NCBI RefSeq assembly: GCF_002849715.1
Contig: NZ_CP018863.1
Span: 2,976,001-3,040,000 of the forward strand
Reading direction: 5' to 3'
From: Arthrobacter crystallopoietes
GTDB taxonomy: Bacteria; Actinomycetota; Actinomycetes; Actinomycetales; Micrococcaceae
DNA: 64,000 nucleotides
Positions 28,770-36,995 of the stretch are shown here, one piece after another (positions within the stretch are counted from its first letter, which is position 1; the number at the start of each line of letters is the position of its first letter). Below the pieces are notes generated by a model, which saw nothing but the letters and a program-made list of their open reading frames with translations, had not been told where the DNA came from and did not search any database. The translations under genes were made by a program, and so were the position numbers.

Positions 28770-30446
28770 CTAGGCGGGCTGGTTTGTGTGTGCGCGGCTT
28801 GCATAGGCCTGGACTTCAGCCCTGGTGGTGAGCCCCAGTTTCGCGAGAATACTCCCTACATGGTGTTCCACCGTGCGTTTGCTGATGAATAGCCGCGCCG
28901 CGATCTGGCTGTTGGACAAGCCGTCGGCGATAAGTTGCAGCACCTGGACTTCCCTCGTGGTCAGCTGGCCGCCGGCCCGGGGGGAGGTGCGGTAACGGTG
29001 CCCCAGGGCGCGGAGGACCTGGGCTGCTGCATCGGCGTCGTACCGAGCGCCAAGCTGCTGGAAGTCCCGCAAAGCGGTGAGCGCTTCCGCGGTGGCAAGC
29101 TCTGGTTGGTCTGCGGCCACGGCCCGGGCCAGGGCCAGGCGGCAGCGGGCCTGTTCGAGCGGCAGGCCGGCGGCACCGAAAGCCACCAGCGCCTTCTCCA
29201 GATGCTCGCGGGCAACAGTGCTCGCCCCGGCACCGGCGCCGTTAGTACGTTCGGTGGCCAAGCGGCACAGCCCCACGGTGTACTCAGCCAGCGCGACGTA
29301 CTGGCCAAGGCCGGTCGCCGCGGCGATAACGCCCAGTTCGCAGCCGAGACCGGATGCTTCGTCCGGACGCCGTGCAGCCAAATGGACTTCGGCGAGGAGC
29401 GCTATTTCCGGTGCCACCAGGACAGATCCGGCGGCCGCCTGGAGACGCCGGCGCAGGACGGCCGCCGCGGACTCGGCATCGCCGTTCATCAGCCGAAGCC
29501 GGGCCAGCGGCTGGACCGCGGCGGGATCCGATTCGTAGCCGCGCAGCAGGGTTGCCGCTTCCGCGGCTCTGCCCTGGCGTAGCCGCAAATCAGCGAGACG
29601 CACTACCGCACCGCCGCGCAAAGCCCGGAAGCCGCCGTCGTAATCTTTGATGGCGCGCTCCAGCCGGTCCTCAGCCTCGGCCCAGCGGCCCGCGGCGGTA
29701 AGGATGCCGCCGTAATGCATTCCGCAGATTGCCGGTACCCAGGCCGCGTGCTGGCGGTGGCCGAAACCGGCAGCAACCTCCATCCATTGCTGGGCCCGCC
29801 TAACATCGAGGGTCAGCTCCGAGCAGAGCAGCATCTTGCAGTAGATTTCGCCGGCGGCTTGGTAGTCGCGGACCTCGCCGCTGGTGGCAGCGGCCGCGGC
29901 TTCATCAATGAGCCGCAAGCCCACGGCGATACGCCCGCCGAGGACCAGCGCCAGGCCCTCGTAGCTGCGGGCGCAGAATTCCAGGTCCGGGTCGCCCAAA
30001 CGCCGGCCCAGTTCGGTGGCGGCCGCGGCATGGGCGCGCATCTCGGCAGGGTCGAGGGTGCCAAGGCACTGGGCCAGATGCACCCAACCGGCCTCCACGC
30101 AATCGCCCGCCTCGCTGATCAGGGAAGTAGCCCGCGCCAGCCAGCCGTCCGCGGCAGCCGCATTGGCGTAGACCGCATCGTAAAGGAAGCTGAGCTCGCG
30201 GGCGGCGATCAAAGCCGGAAGACGGGATTCACCGCGCCGGCGTAACAGGGTGAAGGCCTTTTCGTAGAGTCCGATGGCGGTCCCGAAGTCCCCGGCCCAT
30301 TCAACGGCTTTGGCCAAGCCGTATGCGGTCTCGGCAGTCACCCCGTGCTCAAGCGCCTGCCTGAAGAATGACTGCGCTTCCCTCCAGTCCCCGCCGTTGA
30401 GTGCGGCGCGGCCGTCCTCAAGAAGCTGCTCCAGGGTGGAAGCCAT
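28770..30446 (-). CDS. LuxR-family transcriptional regulator with helical-repeat domain
   Basis: 558 aa. Residues 1-480 are Ala/Leu-rich helical hairpins resembling TPR repeats (NGGDWREAQSFFRQALEHG, AGDFGTAIGLYEKAF). No Walker motif is present, unlike the LAL regulators further on. The C-terminal 60 residues are a LuxR/GerE helix-turn-helix: LTTREVQVLQLIADGLSNSQ, then IAARLFISKRTVEHHVGSIL. It is divergent from the methyltransferase gene, with a 14-bp palindrome between them, so it may regulate that gene (inference). Confidence 0.88.
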   Translation of the reverse strand: MASTLEQLLEDGRAALNGGDWREAQSFFRQALEHGVTAETAYGLAKAVEWAGDFGTAIGLYEKAFTLLRRRGESRLPALIAARELSFLYDAVYANAAAADGWLARATSLISEAGDCVEAGWVHLAQCLGTLDPAEMRAHAAAATELGRRLGDPDLEFCARSYEGLALVLGGRIAVGLRLIDEAAAAATSGEVRDYQAAGEIYCKMLLCSELTLDVRRAQQWMEVAAGFGHRQHAAWVPAICGMHYGGILTAAGRWAEAEDRLERAIKDYDGGFRALRGGAVVRLADLRLRQGRAAEAATLLRGYESDPAAVQPLARLRLMNGDAESAAAVLRRRLQAAAGSVLVAPEIALLAEVHLAARRPDEASGLGCELGVIAAATGLGQYVALAEYTVGLCRLATERTNGAGAGASTVAREHLEKALVAFGAAGLPLEQARCRLALARAVAADQPELATAEALTALRDFQQLGARYDADAAAQVLRALGHRYRTSPRAGGQLTTREVQVLQLIADGLSNSQIAARLFISKRTVEHHVGSILAKLGLTTRAEVQAYASRAHTNQPA

Positions 30447-30519
30447 GACCTATTTTACGTCCGGCCGGCGGAGAGGAAAGGGCTGGAAGATAGGTGCACG
30501 CACCGATGCAGGCGCGCCC

Positions 30520-30533
30520 GGATCGGCCGATCC
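30520..30533. promoter_or_regulatory. 14-bp perfect palindrome in a divergent promoter region
   Basis: GGATCGGCCGATCC lies between the divergent LuxR and methyltransferase genes. Just after it GAGCAATAAG occurs twice (30537-30562 area). This is a plausible operator. Confidence 0.4.
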
Positions 30534-30585
30534 TTAGAGCAATAAGGCTGAGCAATAAGCCAGACCAGACGAAAGGGTGAGGGTT

Positions 30586-31398
30586 ATGGCCCATACAGAA
30601 AGCTTCCAGCTGGAAGAAGCAGCGGCCGAGGCTTACGAAGCAAAGTTCGTTCCGGCGATGTTCACGGAGTGGGCCCAGCGGATGGTGACCGTGGCTGGAG
30701 TATCGCCTGGCCAGCGGATTCTTGACGTTGCCTGCGGTACCGGCATTGTGGCCCGCACGGCGGCGGAGATAGCCGGTGCGGAAGCGGTGACCGGCGTGGA
30801 CATCAACCCCGCCATGCTCGCCGTGGCTGCCAGAGTCCGGCCGGAGATCAGCTGGCTACAGGGTGATGCGGCCGCGCTGCCTGTGCCGGAGGGCGCCTTT
30901 GACGTCGTGCTTTGCCAGATGGCGCTGATGTTCTTTCCGGATGCTGTGGCGGCGCTGCGGGAGATGTGCAGGGCGGCGGTCGACGGCGGAACAGTTGCGG
31001 TTGCGGTGCCCGGGCGCCTGGCGGACCAGCCGGGCTACGGACCTTTCGTGGAGCTGGTCTCGCGCCATGCGGATTCCGGTGCCATGTCCCTCCTAGGCGT
31101 TTATTGGGCCTGCGGGAATCTGGAAAAGCTTGAGCGGCTCTTTGCTGAGGCGGGTTTGCACGGGGTGGAATCCCAGACGCACATCGGCGAGGCCAAGTAC
31201 TCCTCGGCCGCGGATTTCGTGGCGGTTGAAGTAGAGAGCACACCGCTGATGGCGCGGTTGACCGAGGATCAGTTTGCCCGCATCCGTACGGAAGCGGCTG
31301 CCGTCCTGCAACCGTTCGCCGCGGCTGACGGTGCCCTGACAGTGCCGTTGCAGGGACACATTGTCGTTGGCCGCAAGGCTAAGGAGCGCAAGCGCTAG
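30586..31398 (+). CDS. Class I SAM-dependent methyltransferase
   Basis: 270 aa, started at the ATG that has GGTGAGG upstream; an in-frame GTG lies three codons earlier. Motif I is DVACGTG at residues 47-53, followed by VTGVDINPAMLAVAA and LPVPEGAFDVVLCQMALMFFPD, the UbiE/Methyltransf_11 pattern. The small-molecule acceptor is not predictable. It stands alone with a divergent LuxR regulator. Confidence 0.85.
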   Translation: MAHTESFQLEEAAAEAYEAKFVPAMFTEWAQRMVTVAGVSPGQRILDVACGTGIVARTAAEIAGAEAVTGVDINPAMLAVAARVRPEISWLQGDAAALPVPEGAFDVVLCQMALMFFPDAVAALREMCRAAVDGGTVAVAVPGRLADQPGYGPFVELVSRHADSGAMSLLGVYWACGNLEKLERLFAEAGLHGVESQTHIGEAKYSSAADFVAVEVESTPLMARLTEDQFARIRTEAAAVLQPFAAADGALTVPLQGHIVVGRKAKERKR

Positions 31399-31410
31399 CA
31401 AGCCGGGAAG

Positions 31411-31465
31411 CCGCGGCGCGCGTTACGCCTACGGCGCGTGCCGCTACCCCTTTGGCGCGCCGCGG
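31411..31465. terminator. Hairpin between convergent methyltransferase and MarR genes
   Basis: An 11-bp perfect stem (31411-31421 with 31455-31465) with a 33-base loop that contains further GC pairing. It overlaps the 3' end of the marR gene, so it probably ends transcription from both sides. Confidence 0.55.
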
Positions 31466-31938
31466 TTCTCCCAGAGCCCGGCCGACCGGATTGAAGCCTG
31501 GATCTTGGTGGCCGCGGAGTGCAGGGCGTCGCGCTCTTCGTCGGTCAGCGGGTCGAAAACGTTCTCGCGGACAAAACTTACGTGTCCGGGCGCGGCCTGC
31601 ACAATGGCCTTGTGTCCGACGTCGGTCATCGAAATGTTGAATCCGCGGGCATCGGACTCGCATTCCGTCCGCGCCACCAGTCCCTTGGCCTCCATCCGCT
31701 TGAGCAGGTGGGAGAGCCGGCTTCGCTCCCAGTCCAGCGCCTGGGCGATGTCGCGAGCCCGCATGATCCCATCCGCGGCTTCGGAGAGCGCGGCGAGTAC
31801 GGAGTACTCCACGCCCGAGAGTTCAGAGTCGCGGATCAGCTGGCGGTCCATGGCGGATTCGAAACCCCAGATCAGTTCGCGCAGCGCGCGCCAAACTTCC
31901 TGCTCGTGTCTATCGAGCCACCGCGTGTCCGAGCTCAC
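31444..31938 (-). CDS. MarR-family transcriptional regulator
   Basis: 164 aa, taking the GTG that sits eight bases after GGAGGGGG rather than a TTG ten codons upstream. The winged-helix core is visible: SGVEYSVLAALSEAADGIMR, then ALDWERSRLSHLLKRMEAKGL and the wing VARTECESDARGFNISMTDVG. It is divergent from an FMN reductase gene, and three copies of a TTGACA-type palindrome lie between them, so autorepression plus control of the reductase is likely. Confidence 0.9.
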   Translation of the reverse strand: MSSDTRWLDRHEQEVWRALRELIWGFESAMDRQLIRDSELSGVEYSVLAALSEAADGIMRARDIAQALDWERSRLSHLLKRMEAKGLVARTECESDARGFNISMTDVGHKAIVQAAPGHVSFVRENVFDPLTDEERDALHSAATKIQASIRSAGLWENRGAPKG

Positions 31939-31961
31939 TAAACTTCCCCCTCCAACTATGG

Positions 31962-32021
31962 TTGACAATTCAAGTGTCCCCTGTGCATGATTGACATGTC
32001 AACAAATCAATGACGTGTCAA
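31962..32021. promoter_or_regulatory. Three TTGACA-nTCAA operators in the marR/reductase divergent promoter
   Basis: TTGACAATTCAA at 31962-31973, the perfect palindrome TTGACATGTCAA at 31991-32002, and ATGACGTGTCAA at 32010-32021. A + strand promoter may use TTGACA at 31962 and CATGAT at 31986, putting the central operator at the start site. This is typical layout for a MarR repressor. Confidence 0.7.
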
Positions 32022-32042
32022 CAACCTGAAGGGGTTATCCAC

Positions 32043-32621
32043 ATGACCAAGATTGCAATCGTCACCGGCAGCACCCGTCCGGGCCGCAACAACAAGGGCG
32101 TTGCCGACTGGGTTCTGTCCCAGACCGCAGGCCGCACCGACGCCGAATTCGAACTTGTCGACATCGCAGACTTCAACCTCCCCTTGCTGGACGAGGCCTA
32201 CCCGGCCATGTACCAGAACTACCAGAATGACCACACCAAGGCCTGGTCCGCCAAGATCAACGAATTCGATGGCTTCATCTTCGTTACCGGCGAGTACAAC
32301 CATACTCTGACCCCGGCCCTGGCCAATGCACTGTCCTACCTGAACGTGGAGTTCAACAACAAGGCAGCCGGCATCGTGTCCTACGGTTCCATGGGTGGCG
32401 CCCGCGCCGCCGAGCACCTGCGCAACGTGCTCTCCGAGCTGCAGATCGCCCACGTCCGCAACCAGGTCATGTTCTCCCTGTTCACCGACTTCGAGAACTT
32501 CTCCGAGTTCAAGCCGACCGAGCAGAACGCCGGCACCCTGGCCCCGATGCTCGACCAGCTCATCCCGTGGACCCGCGCCATGGAGGCCGTCCGCGCCGAA
32601 GCAGCCGTCGCCGCCAACTAA
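32043..32621 (+). CDS. NADPH-dependent FMN reductase/quinone reductase family protein
   Basis: 192 aa with ATG start after GAAGGGG. The flavodoxin-like fold is shown by the FMN phosphate loop GSTRPGRNNKGV near residue 9 and by FVTGEYNHTLTPALANALSYL and SYGSMGGARAAEHLR. Such enzymes reduce quinones, azo dyes or flavins. With a divergent MarR regulator, the likely role is defence against electrophiles or quinones, induced when MarR is inactivated (inference from similar MarR-reductase pairs). Confidence 0.9.
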   Translation: MTKIAIVTGSTRPGRNNKGVADWVLSQTAGRTDAEFELVDIADFNLPLLDEAYPAMYQNYQNDHTKAWSAKINEFDGFIFVTGEYNHTLTPALANALSYLNVEFNNKAAGIVSYGSMGGARAAEHLRNVLSELQIAHVRNQVMFSLFTDFENFSEFKPTEQNAGTLAPMLDQLIPWTRAMEAVRAEAAVAAN

Positions 32622-32634
32622 GGCAAACCGCCCT

Positions 32635-32725
32635 CCGCACTGCCGGCCCTCTGGCCGGCAGTGCGGACCCCTTAAGCCGCAAGCGCTCCATCCCCCACCT
32701 GCCCATGAGGGGGAACGGAGCGCTT
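32635..32725 (+). terminator. Tandem terminators after the FMN reductase gene
   Basis: The first hairpin has a 14-bp perfect stem and CTCT loop (32635-32648 with 32653-32666). The second pairs 32681-32689 with 32717-32725 plus an inner C5/G5 stretch, and is followed by TGTTCTTTTACTT. Confidence 0.85.
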
Positions 32726-32893
32726 GTTCTTTTACTTGCCCCTTCCGGCGATCCGCGGCGCGGGTGCTGCCCGTGTCTTCATGCCCGCCGATTGGATACG
32801 ATCAATGCATCAGAACGGGTAACGTCATGGTCGGGGAGGGCCGTGCCGCTTGCCGGCGGGGCTGAGGAAGAATCTGACGGGGAGGAACCACGC

Positions 32894-33007
32894 ATGGGGC
32901 AAGGACCAGGACGGGGCGGTCCCGGACCGGCACCGGTAATCGACGCAACCGGGGCAACCCGCGCCAGCGGGCCAGCGGCGCGCGCGGCAGGGAAGGTGTC
33001 CCTGTGA
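32894..33007 (+). CDS. 37-aa basic Gly/Pro/Ala-rich microprotein
   Basis: ATG start with a strong GGGGAGGAA site upstream. It encodes MGQGPGRGGPGPAPVI and a short basic tail ending KVSL, with no recognisable domain. Its stop overlaps the GTG of the next small gene as GTGA, the classic translational-coupling arrangement, which is the best evidence that it is translated. It could instead be a leader peptide for the next gene. Confidence 0.5.
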   Translation: MGQGPGRGGPGPAPVIDATGATRASGPAARAAGKVSL

Positions 33008-33114
33008 ATGAGCGGCAGGAAGCACGGCGGCGGCTGGTGCTGGCCGTGGGGGTGGTTCTGATCGTTTTCGGTATCGCGGCATTGGCCTGGGCCTTCGTGC
33101 TGCTCGGGCGTTGA
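33004..33114 (+). CDS. 36-aa single-span membrane microprotein
   Basis: A GTG start overlaps the preceding stop. The peptide is a basic head (MNERQEARRRL) and one hydrophobic helix of about 22 residues ending in LLGR, so the N-terminus should stay inside. No family recognised. It lies six bases before the helix-hairpin-helix gene. Confidence 0.5.
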   Translation: MNERQEARRRLVLAVGVVLIVFGIAALAWAFVLLGR

Positions 33115-33120
33115 GCCACC

Positions 33121-33303
33121 ATGGAACTACCACGTGGAATTGGCCAACCGGCTACCCGCGCGCTGAACGGTGAGGGCATCACGAGTCTTGAGCAGGCGGC
33201 CACGCATACGGAGGCCCAATTGCTGGCACTGCACGGCGTGGGGCCCAAGGCCATCCGAGTGCTCCGCGAGGCATTCGCGGAGCACAATCTGGACTTTGAC
33301 TAG
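33121..33303 (+). CDS. Small helix-hairpin-helix protein
   Basis: 60 aa. The sequence PRGIGQPATRALNGEGITSL and LLALHGVGPKAIRVLREAF shows the helix-hairpin-helix pattern (GVGPKAI) found in DNA-binding and RNA polymerase alpha C-terminal-like domains. Similar stand-alone proteins of this size are usually annotated as DNA-binding. The stop overlaps the stop of the convergent TetR gene by four bases. It follows the two microprotein genes closely and may be co-transcribed. Confidence 0.75.
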   Translation: MELPRGIGQPATRALNGEGITSLEQAATHTEAQLLALHGVGPKAIRVLREAFAEHNLDFD

Positions 33304-33962
33304 TCCAGCGGCTCGGGGTCGCCCACGCCCAGCAGGTAGGACGCGATGGCCTCGTGGAAAACGTCCACCCGCCGGCTGCCCGGGACCAGGGATGAATTCC
33401 CCTCGAGCAGGCTGCGGAAGGCGAGGCCCTCGATCAGCGCCGTAAAGCCGCTGGCGAGCTTGGCCGGTTCCGTGGATCCCAGCGCTTCGAAAAGCTCCAG
33501 CGCCCGCGACTGCGAGAACAGCGCGTCCGAAATTGTTCCCCGGAAATCTTCGCGCTCGGAGAGCTCCAGGGCCAGGGCCACGCGCGCCTTGATGTGGTGC
33601 GGGCGGGTGGTCAGCTGGATGTCGAGGTACTGGGCAATCCGGGTGGCCACATGCTCAATGTCCATGCCTTCTTCGACGGTCCGCGGCGCTTCCAGGTTCG
33701 CGTTCTCGAAGTCCGCCACCGAACGCTCGCGCAGGTACTCCAAGGCGCCTGCCAGCAGTTCGTCCTTGGTCCGGAAGTAGTAGCTGGTGGAGCCGGTCGG
33801 CAGGTTCAGGTGCGCGTCCACGGCCCGGTGTGTCAGGGCCCGTAGGCCCTCGTGGGCGATAATTTCCGTGGTTGCTTCTGTCATCAGGGTCCGGCGCTGC
33901 GCCTTGTCGTCGTGCGCGGAGGTCGCCGGGCTGTGATGGACCTGCGGTAATGCTGCTTCCAC
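33300..33962 (-). CDS. TetR-family transcriptional regulator
   Basis: 220 aa from GTG; this start keeps the whole first helix (RRTLMTEATTEIIAHEGL) that an internal ATG would remove. The DNA-binding domain continues with ALTHRAVDAHLNLPTGSTSYYFRTKDELL. The C-terminal ligand domain is divergent, as usual. A near-perfect 22-bp palindrome lies between it and zapE, so the regulator probably represses itself and zapE; the inducer is unknown. Confidence 0.9.
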   Translation of the reverse strand: MEAALPQVHHSPATSAHDDKAQRRTLMTEATTEIIAHEGLRALTHRAVDAHLNLPTGSTSYYFRTKDELLAGALEYLRERSVADFENANLEAPRTVEEGMDIEHVATRIAQYLDIQLTTRPHHIKARVALALELSEREDFRGTISDALFSQSRALELFEALGSTEPAKLASGFTALIEGLAFRSLLEGNSSLVPGSRRVDVFHEAIASYLLGVGDPEPLD

Positions 33963-33986
33963 GGGGGAGGCTCCTGATCGTTCGAT

Positions 33987-34008
33987 GTACTCTACAGATG
34001 TAGAGTAC
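33987..34008. promoter_or_regulatory. 22-bp TetR-type operator
   Basis: GTACTCTACA (33987-33996) and its exact complement (33999-34008) are separated by GA, midway between divergent tetR and zapE. TAGAGT within each arm could serve as a -10 box on both strands, so binding would block both promoters. Confidence 0.75.
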
Positions 34009-34032
34009 CTTGTCTGAAGGGAAAGGAATGAC

Positions 34033-35172
34033 GTGTTGAGGGGCAAGTCGCAGACCAAGCAGGAAATTCTGGCGCACTTTGCGCATCGTGCGGCAGCGGC
34101 TGGTTTCGCTCTCGACAAGTACCAGCTCCAAGCCATTCAGCAACTGGCGGAGGTGGCCGCCAGAACAGTTAATGCTTCCACCGCACACGCTCCCAACGTA
34201 GCCCTCGCACCGGCCTCCAGCAATAAGAGGCGCCGGAATCTCTACCTTTGGGGCCCAGTTGGCCGGGGCAAGAGCTGGCTGGTCAACGAGTTCTTCGCAG
34301 CGCTCCTGTTGGAAGGCAAGAAACGCTGGCATTTCCACGACTTCTTCCGCGAGCTGCATGCCCGCCGTCGCGAAGCGCAGGATTCGCCGTCGCGGCCGGC
34401 CGGTACCAGCGCCGTGGACGTGGCCATCGACTCGCTGCTGCAGGACTGCACCCTGCTGGTCCTGGACGAATTCCATGTGCACGATCCGGGCGACGGCCAG
34501 CTGCTGGCCCGTTTCCTGCGCGCACTTTTCTCCCGCGGCATCGCCCTGGTCACCACCTCCAACTACCCGCCGGGTTCCCTGATGCCCAACGGACTCTTCC
34601 ACGATCTGTTCGCCCCCACCATCGCCCTGATCGAAAAACACATGCAGGTTGCCGGCGTCGCCGGTCCGGTGGACTACCGCTCCTTGCCTTCAAATAACGA
34701 CGGCGGCCGTGAAGGTCCGCGGTTCAGCGACGGCAGCGTGATCAGCGCCGGAACCGACGACCTGGCCCGCGCGCTGGACGGCACAGGCCTGTCCATGCCG
34801 GAACCGCACGAGGCAGTGGAGCTGCGGCCTACCACGTGGCCGCTCCCGGCGCTGCGCGCCACGGAGGCGGAACTCTGGTTTGATTTCCGGCAGCTCTGCG
34901 AGACGCCCACCGCCACCCAGGACTACCTGGCGTTGGTTGAGCAGAGGCGGCACTGGGTGATCACCGCCGTTCCGTCCCGCGAGGAGATCAGCATGAACGG
35001 CTGGCAGCGCTTCAGCAACATTGTGGACATCCTCTACGACGCGGACATTCCGCTGACGCTGATCAGCGAAGCACCCCTGGATCTGAGCCCGTCGGAGAGT
35101 CCTTCCGCCGTCGATATCGCCCGCATCGCCAGCCGCCTCGGCCAGCTGAAGAGCGCCGTGACGACCAACTGA
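34033..35172 (+). CDS. zapE: Cell division protein ZapE (AFG1-like ATPase)
   Basis: 379 aa with GTG start after GAAAGG. Walker A is GPVGRGKS at 74-81, Walker B is LLVLDEFHVHDPGDGQLLARF, then ALVTTSNYPPGSLMPNGLFHD, which is diagnostic for the AFG1/ZapE family. In Escherichia coli ZapE acts on the Z-ring during stress. An NNDGG copy of the dispersed motif lies in a loop after VDYRSL. Control of zapE by an adjacent TetR repressor is unusual to my knowledge. Confidence 0.9.
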   Translation: MLRGKSQTKQEILAHFAHRAAAAGFALDKYQLQAIQQLAEVAARTVNASTAHAPNVALAPASSNKRRRNLYLWGPVGRGKSWLVNEFFAALLLEGKKRWHFHDFFRELHARRREAQDSPSRPAGTSAVDVAIDSLLQDCTLLVLDEFHVHDPGDGQLLARFLRALFSRGIALVTTSNYPPGSLMPNGLFHDLFAPTIALIEKHMQVAGVAGPVDYRSLPSNNDGGREGPRFSDGSVISAGTDDLARALDGTGLSMPEPHEAVELRPTTWPLPALRATEAELWFDFRQLCETPTATQDYLALVEQRRHWVITAVPSREEISMNGWQRFSNIVDILYDADIPLTLISEAPLDLSPSESPSAVDIARIASRLGQLKSAVTTN

Positions 35173-35270
35173 AGGCCGCAGCGTCAACCAGCTCAACGCC
35201 ACGGCCCGCACGGTTGCGTAGACCGTCCGTTGCGCCGTCTGCTCATTCCAGCGATTCCTGGTTCACGTCC

Positions 35271-36209
35271 TCACGACGTCTGATCCCGGATTCGGGGCTC
35301 CGCGCTGCGGCGGCGCGAGAGTGCAACGCCGAACAGGCACACCGCCCCGCCGACCACGGCGATAAGCGTCGGCACTTCGCCCAGGAACAGAAGCCCGAGC
35401 ACAATGGCGGCAGGCGGCACAAGGTAAGAGGAAACGATGAGCTGCCCGGCCGGCATCTTGGTCAGCGCGTACCCCCAGGTGCTGAACGCGAGGGCCGTCG
35501 GCACCACGCCGAGGTAGACGACGCCAAGGATGGACGCGGACGAAGCATCCTGCAGGTCAACAATGAGCTCACCGGTGAACGGCAGGGCGGTCACGACGCC
35601 GATCGCACAGGCCAGCCAGGTCACCTGCGCCGCGGGCACTCTGCGCAGGGCAGGTTTCTGGAGCAGCACGCCTACCGAATAGGTCAACGCCGCCACCAGC
35701 GCCCAGATGACGCCGGTTCCGCTGCCCGCTGCGCTGTCCGCACTCGTGCCGAAGCCGATCAGCAGTACTCCGATGAACGCGACGCCGGCGCCGATCGCGA
35801 GCCATTTCGGAATGCCTTCCCGAAGGAAAACGCCGGCACCCAGGGCGATCAGGATCGGGGCGAAGTTCACGATCATGGCAGTGGTTCCGCCGTCGAGCGT
35901 CTGTTCCGCAGTATTGAGGGCAACGTTGTATACGCCGAACCACATCACGCCGCAACCAATGATCAGCAGCCATTCCCGCGGACTCGGCTTCACCCACGCC
36001 CTGCCGATCAGACCGATGGCCAGGACGGCCGCGCCGACGCCCAGCCGCAGCAGGGTGAGGGAGCCGGGCGTGAAGTCCGTGCCCACACCGCGGATCACAA
36101 TAAATGCGCTGGCCCAGGCGAGCACGGTCACCGCGACGGCAACCAGGACGAGCGGGGTCAGCGTTTCCGTCAGCGGTTTGACCGGCACGAAAGGCGTAGG
36201 GGAGCTCAC
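35271..36209 (-). CDS. EamA/DMT-family membrane transporter
   Basis: 312 aa with ten predicted helices in two five-helix EamA repeats: the first opens with VTVLAWASAFIVIRGV, the second with GVIWALVAALTYSVGVLLQKPALRR. Both carry the family's conserved Pro/Gly patterns (GTTAMIVNFAPILIALGAG and LGVVPTALAFSTWGYAL). The substrate is unknown; relatives export amino acids or other metabolites. Start is GTG. Confidence 0.9.
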   Translation of the reverse strand: MSSPTPFVPVKPLTETLTPLVLVAVAVTVLAWASAFIVIRGVGTDFTPGSLTLLRLGVGAAVLAIGLIGRAWVKPSPREWLLIIGCGVMWFGVYNVALNTAEQTLDGGTTAMIVNFAPILIALGAGVFLREGIPKWLAIGAGVAFIGVLLIGFGTSADSAAGSGTGVIWALVAALTYSVGVLLQKPALRRVPAAQVTWLACAIGVVTALPFTGELIVDLQDASSASILGVVYLGVVPTALAFSTWGYALTKMPAGQLIVSSYLVPPAAIVLGLLFLGEVPTLIAVVGGAVCLFGVALSRRRSAEPRIRDQTS

Positions 36210-36283
36210 GCCGTCAGGTTATCCGACTCCTCGGGACGGCACACCGGCCGGCGGCGAGGATGGCGGTTCCTTGCCGATAGTTG

Positions 36284-36895
36284 TCAGGTTGTTGCCGGGA
36301 TTTCTTCGACCACGCTGGTGCCTCGTTCCGGGCGTGATTCCCACTGCCAAGTTTCGTGCAGCCGGATGCGCCCGTCGTCGAGTACTTCCAGCTTGCTCGC
36401 GCACACTCCGTTGGCGGTCTGCAGGTTGATGTTCAGATGCGAGTAGCGGAAATCCAACCGGTCGCCGTCGCGTGTTCCCACCAGATAACCGCGGACGACG
36501 GCGCCGCCGGAGTATTCCGCCCAGATCATCCTGCCGTCCTGGCGGTAGTGGAAGCTCGTGGTGCGCCCGACTTCGCCCGATGCGGTGTTGGCCACGGCGG
36601 CGAAAACTTTCCCGTCGATGACCGCCTCCACTGCCGCAGGATCGGGAGCCTCGGCCTCGTCGTCCTCCTCGGTGCCTTCCCCGGCCTCGCTGTCATCGCC
36701 GGCGTCGCTGTCTTCTCCGGACCCGGCCTGGGTGTCCTTCACCGCGTCGGCCGCTTCAGCGGGCTCGACCTCCGCGGCTCCGGCGTCCGGCACGGCGATG
36801 GCCGGCGGGTCCTCGACCGGAAAGAATCCTGCGTCCGATTCCATCTGGCCGTCGGGCAAATCCGAAAAACTGGTCGCTGAGACTGATTGAGACAT
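36284..36895 (-). CDS. Acidic protein with a DUF-type beta domain (often labelled N-acetylglutamate synthase)
   Basis: 203 aa. Residues 1-90 are acidic and Ala/Glu/Asp-rich, probably disordered. Residues 95-200 form a compact domain with VFAAVANTASGEVGRTTSFHY, MIWAEYSGGAVVRGYLVGTRDGDRL and a Trp-rich end. Such domains are common in bacteria and often carry the name N-acetylglutamate synthase, but no GNAT acetyl-CoA motif is visible, so I do not accept that function. It lies 100 bp after the exporter permease on the same strand. Confidence 0.65.
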   Translation of the reverse strand: MSQSVSATSFSDLPDGQMESDAGFFPVEDPPAIAVPDAGAAEVEPAEAADAVKDTQAGSGEDSDAGDDSEAGEGTEEDDEAEAPDPAAVEAVIDGKVFAAVANTASGEVGRTTSFHYRQDGRMIWAEYSGGAVVRGYLVGTRDGDRLDFRYSHLNINLQTANGVCASKLEVLDDGRIRLHETWQWESRPERGTSVVEEIPATT

Positions 36896-36995
36896 GGATA
36901 CAGAGTAGAGGTCATCACGAAAAGGTCACAATGACCGGGCGTGTTGAATCCCCCTAGGAATGGAATGTTTCACCTGATCTGGTCATCGGCAGCGT

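Noticed and set aside
36284..36895. N-acetylglutamate synthase function for the acidic protein
   Set aside because: No GNAT acetyl-CoA binding motif is visible; the common database name is not supported by the sequence.
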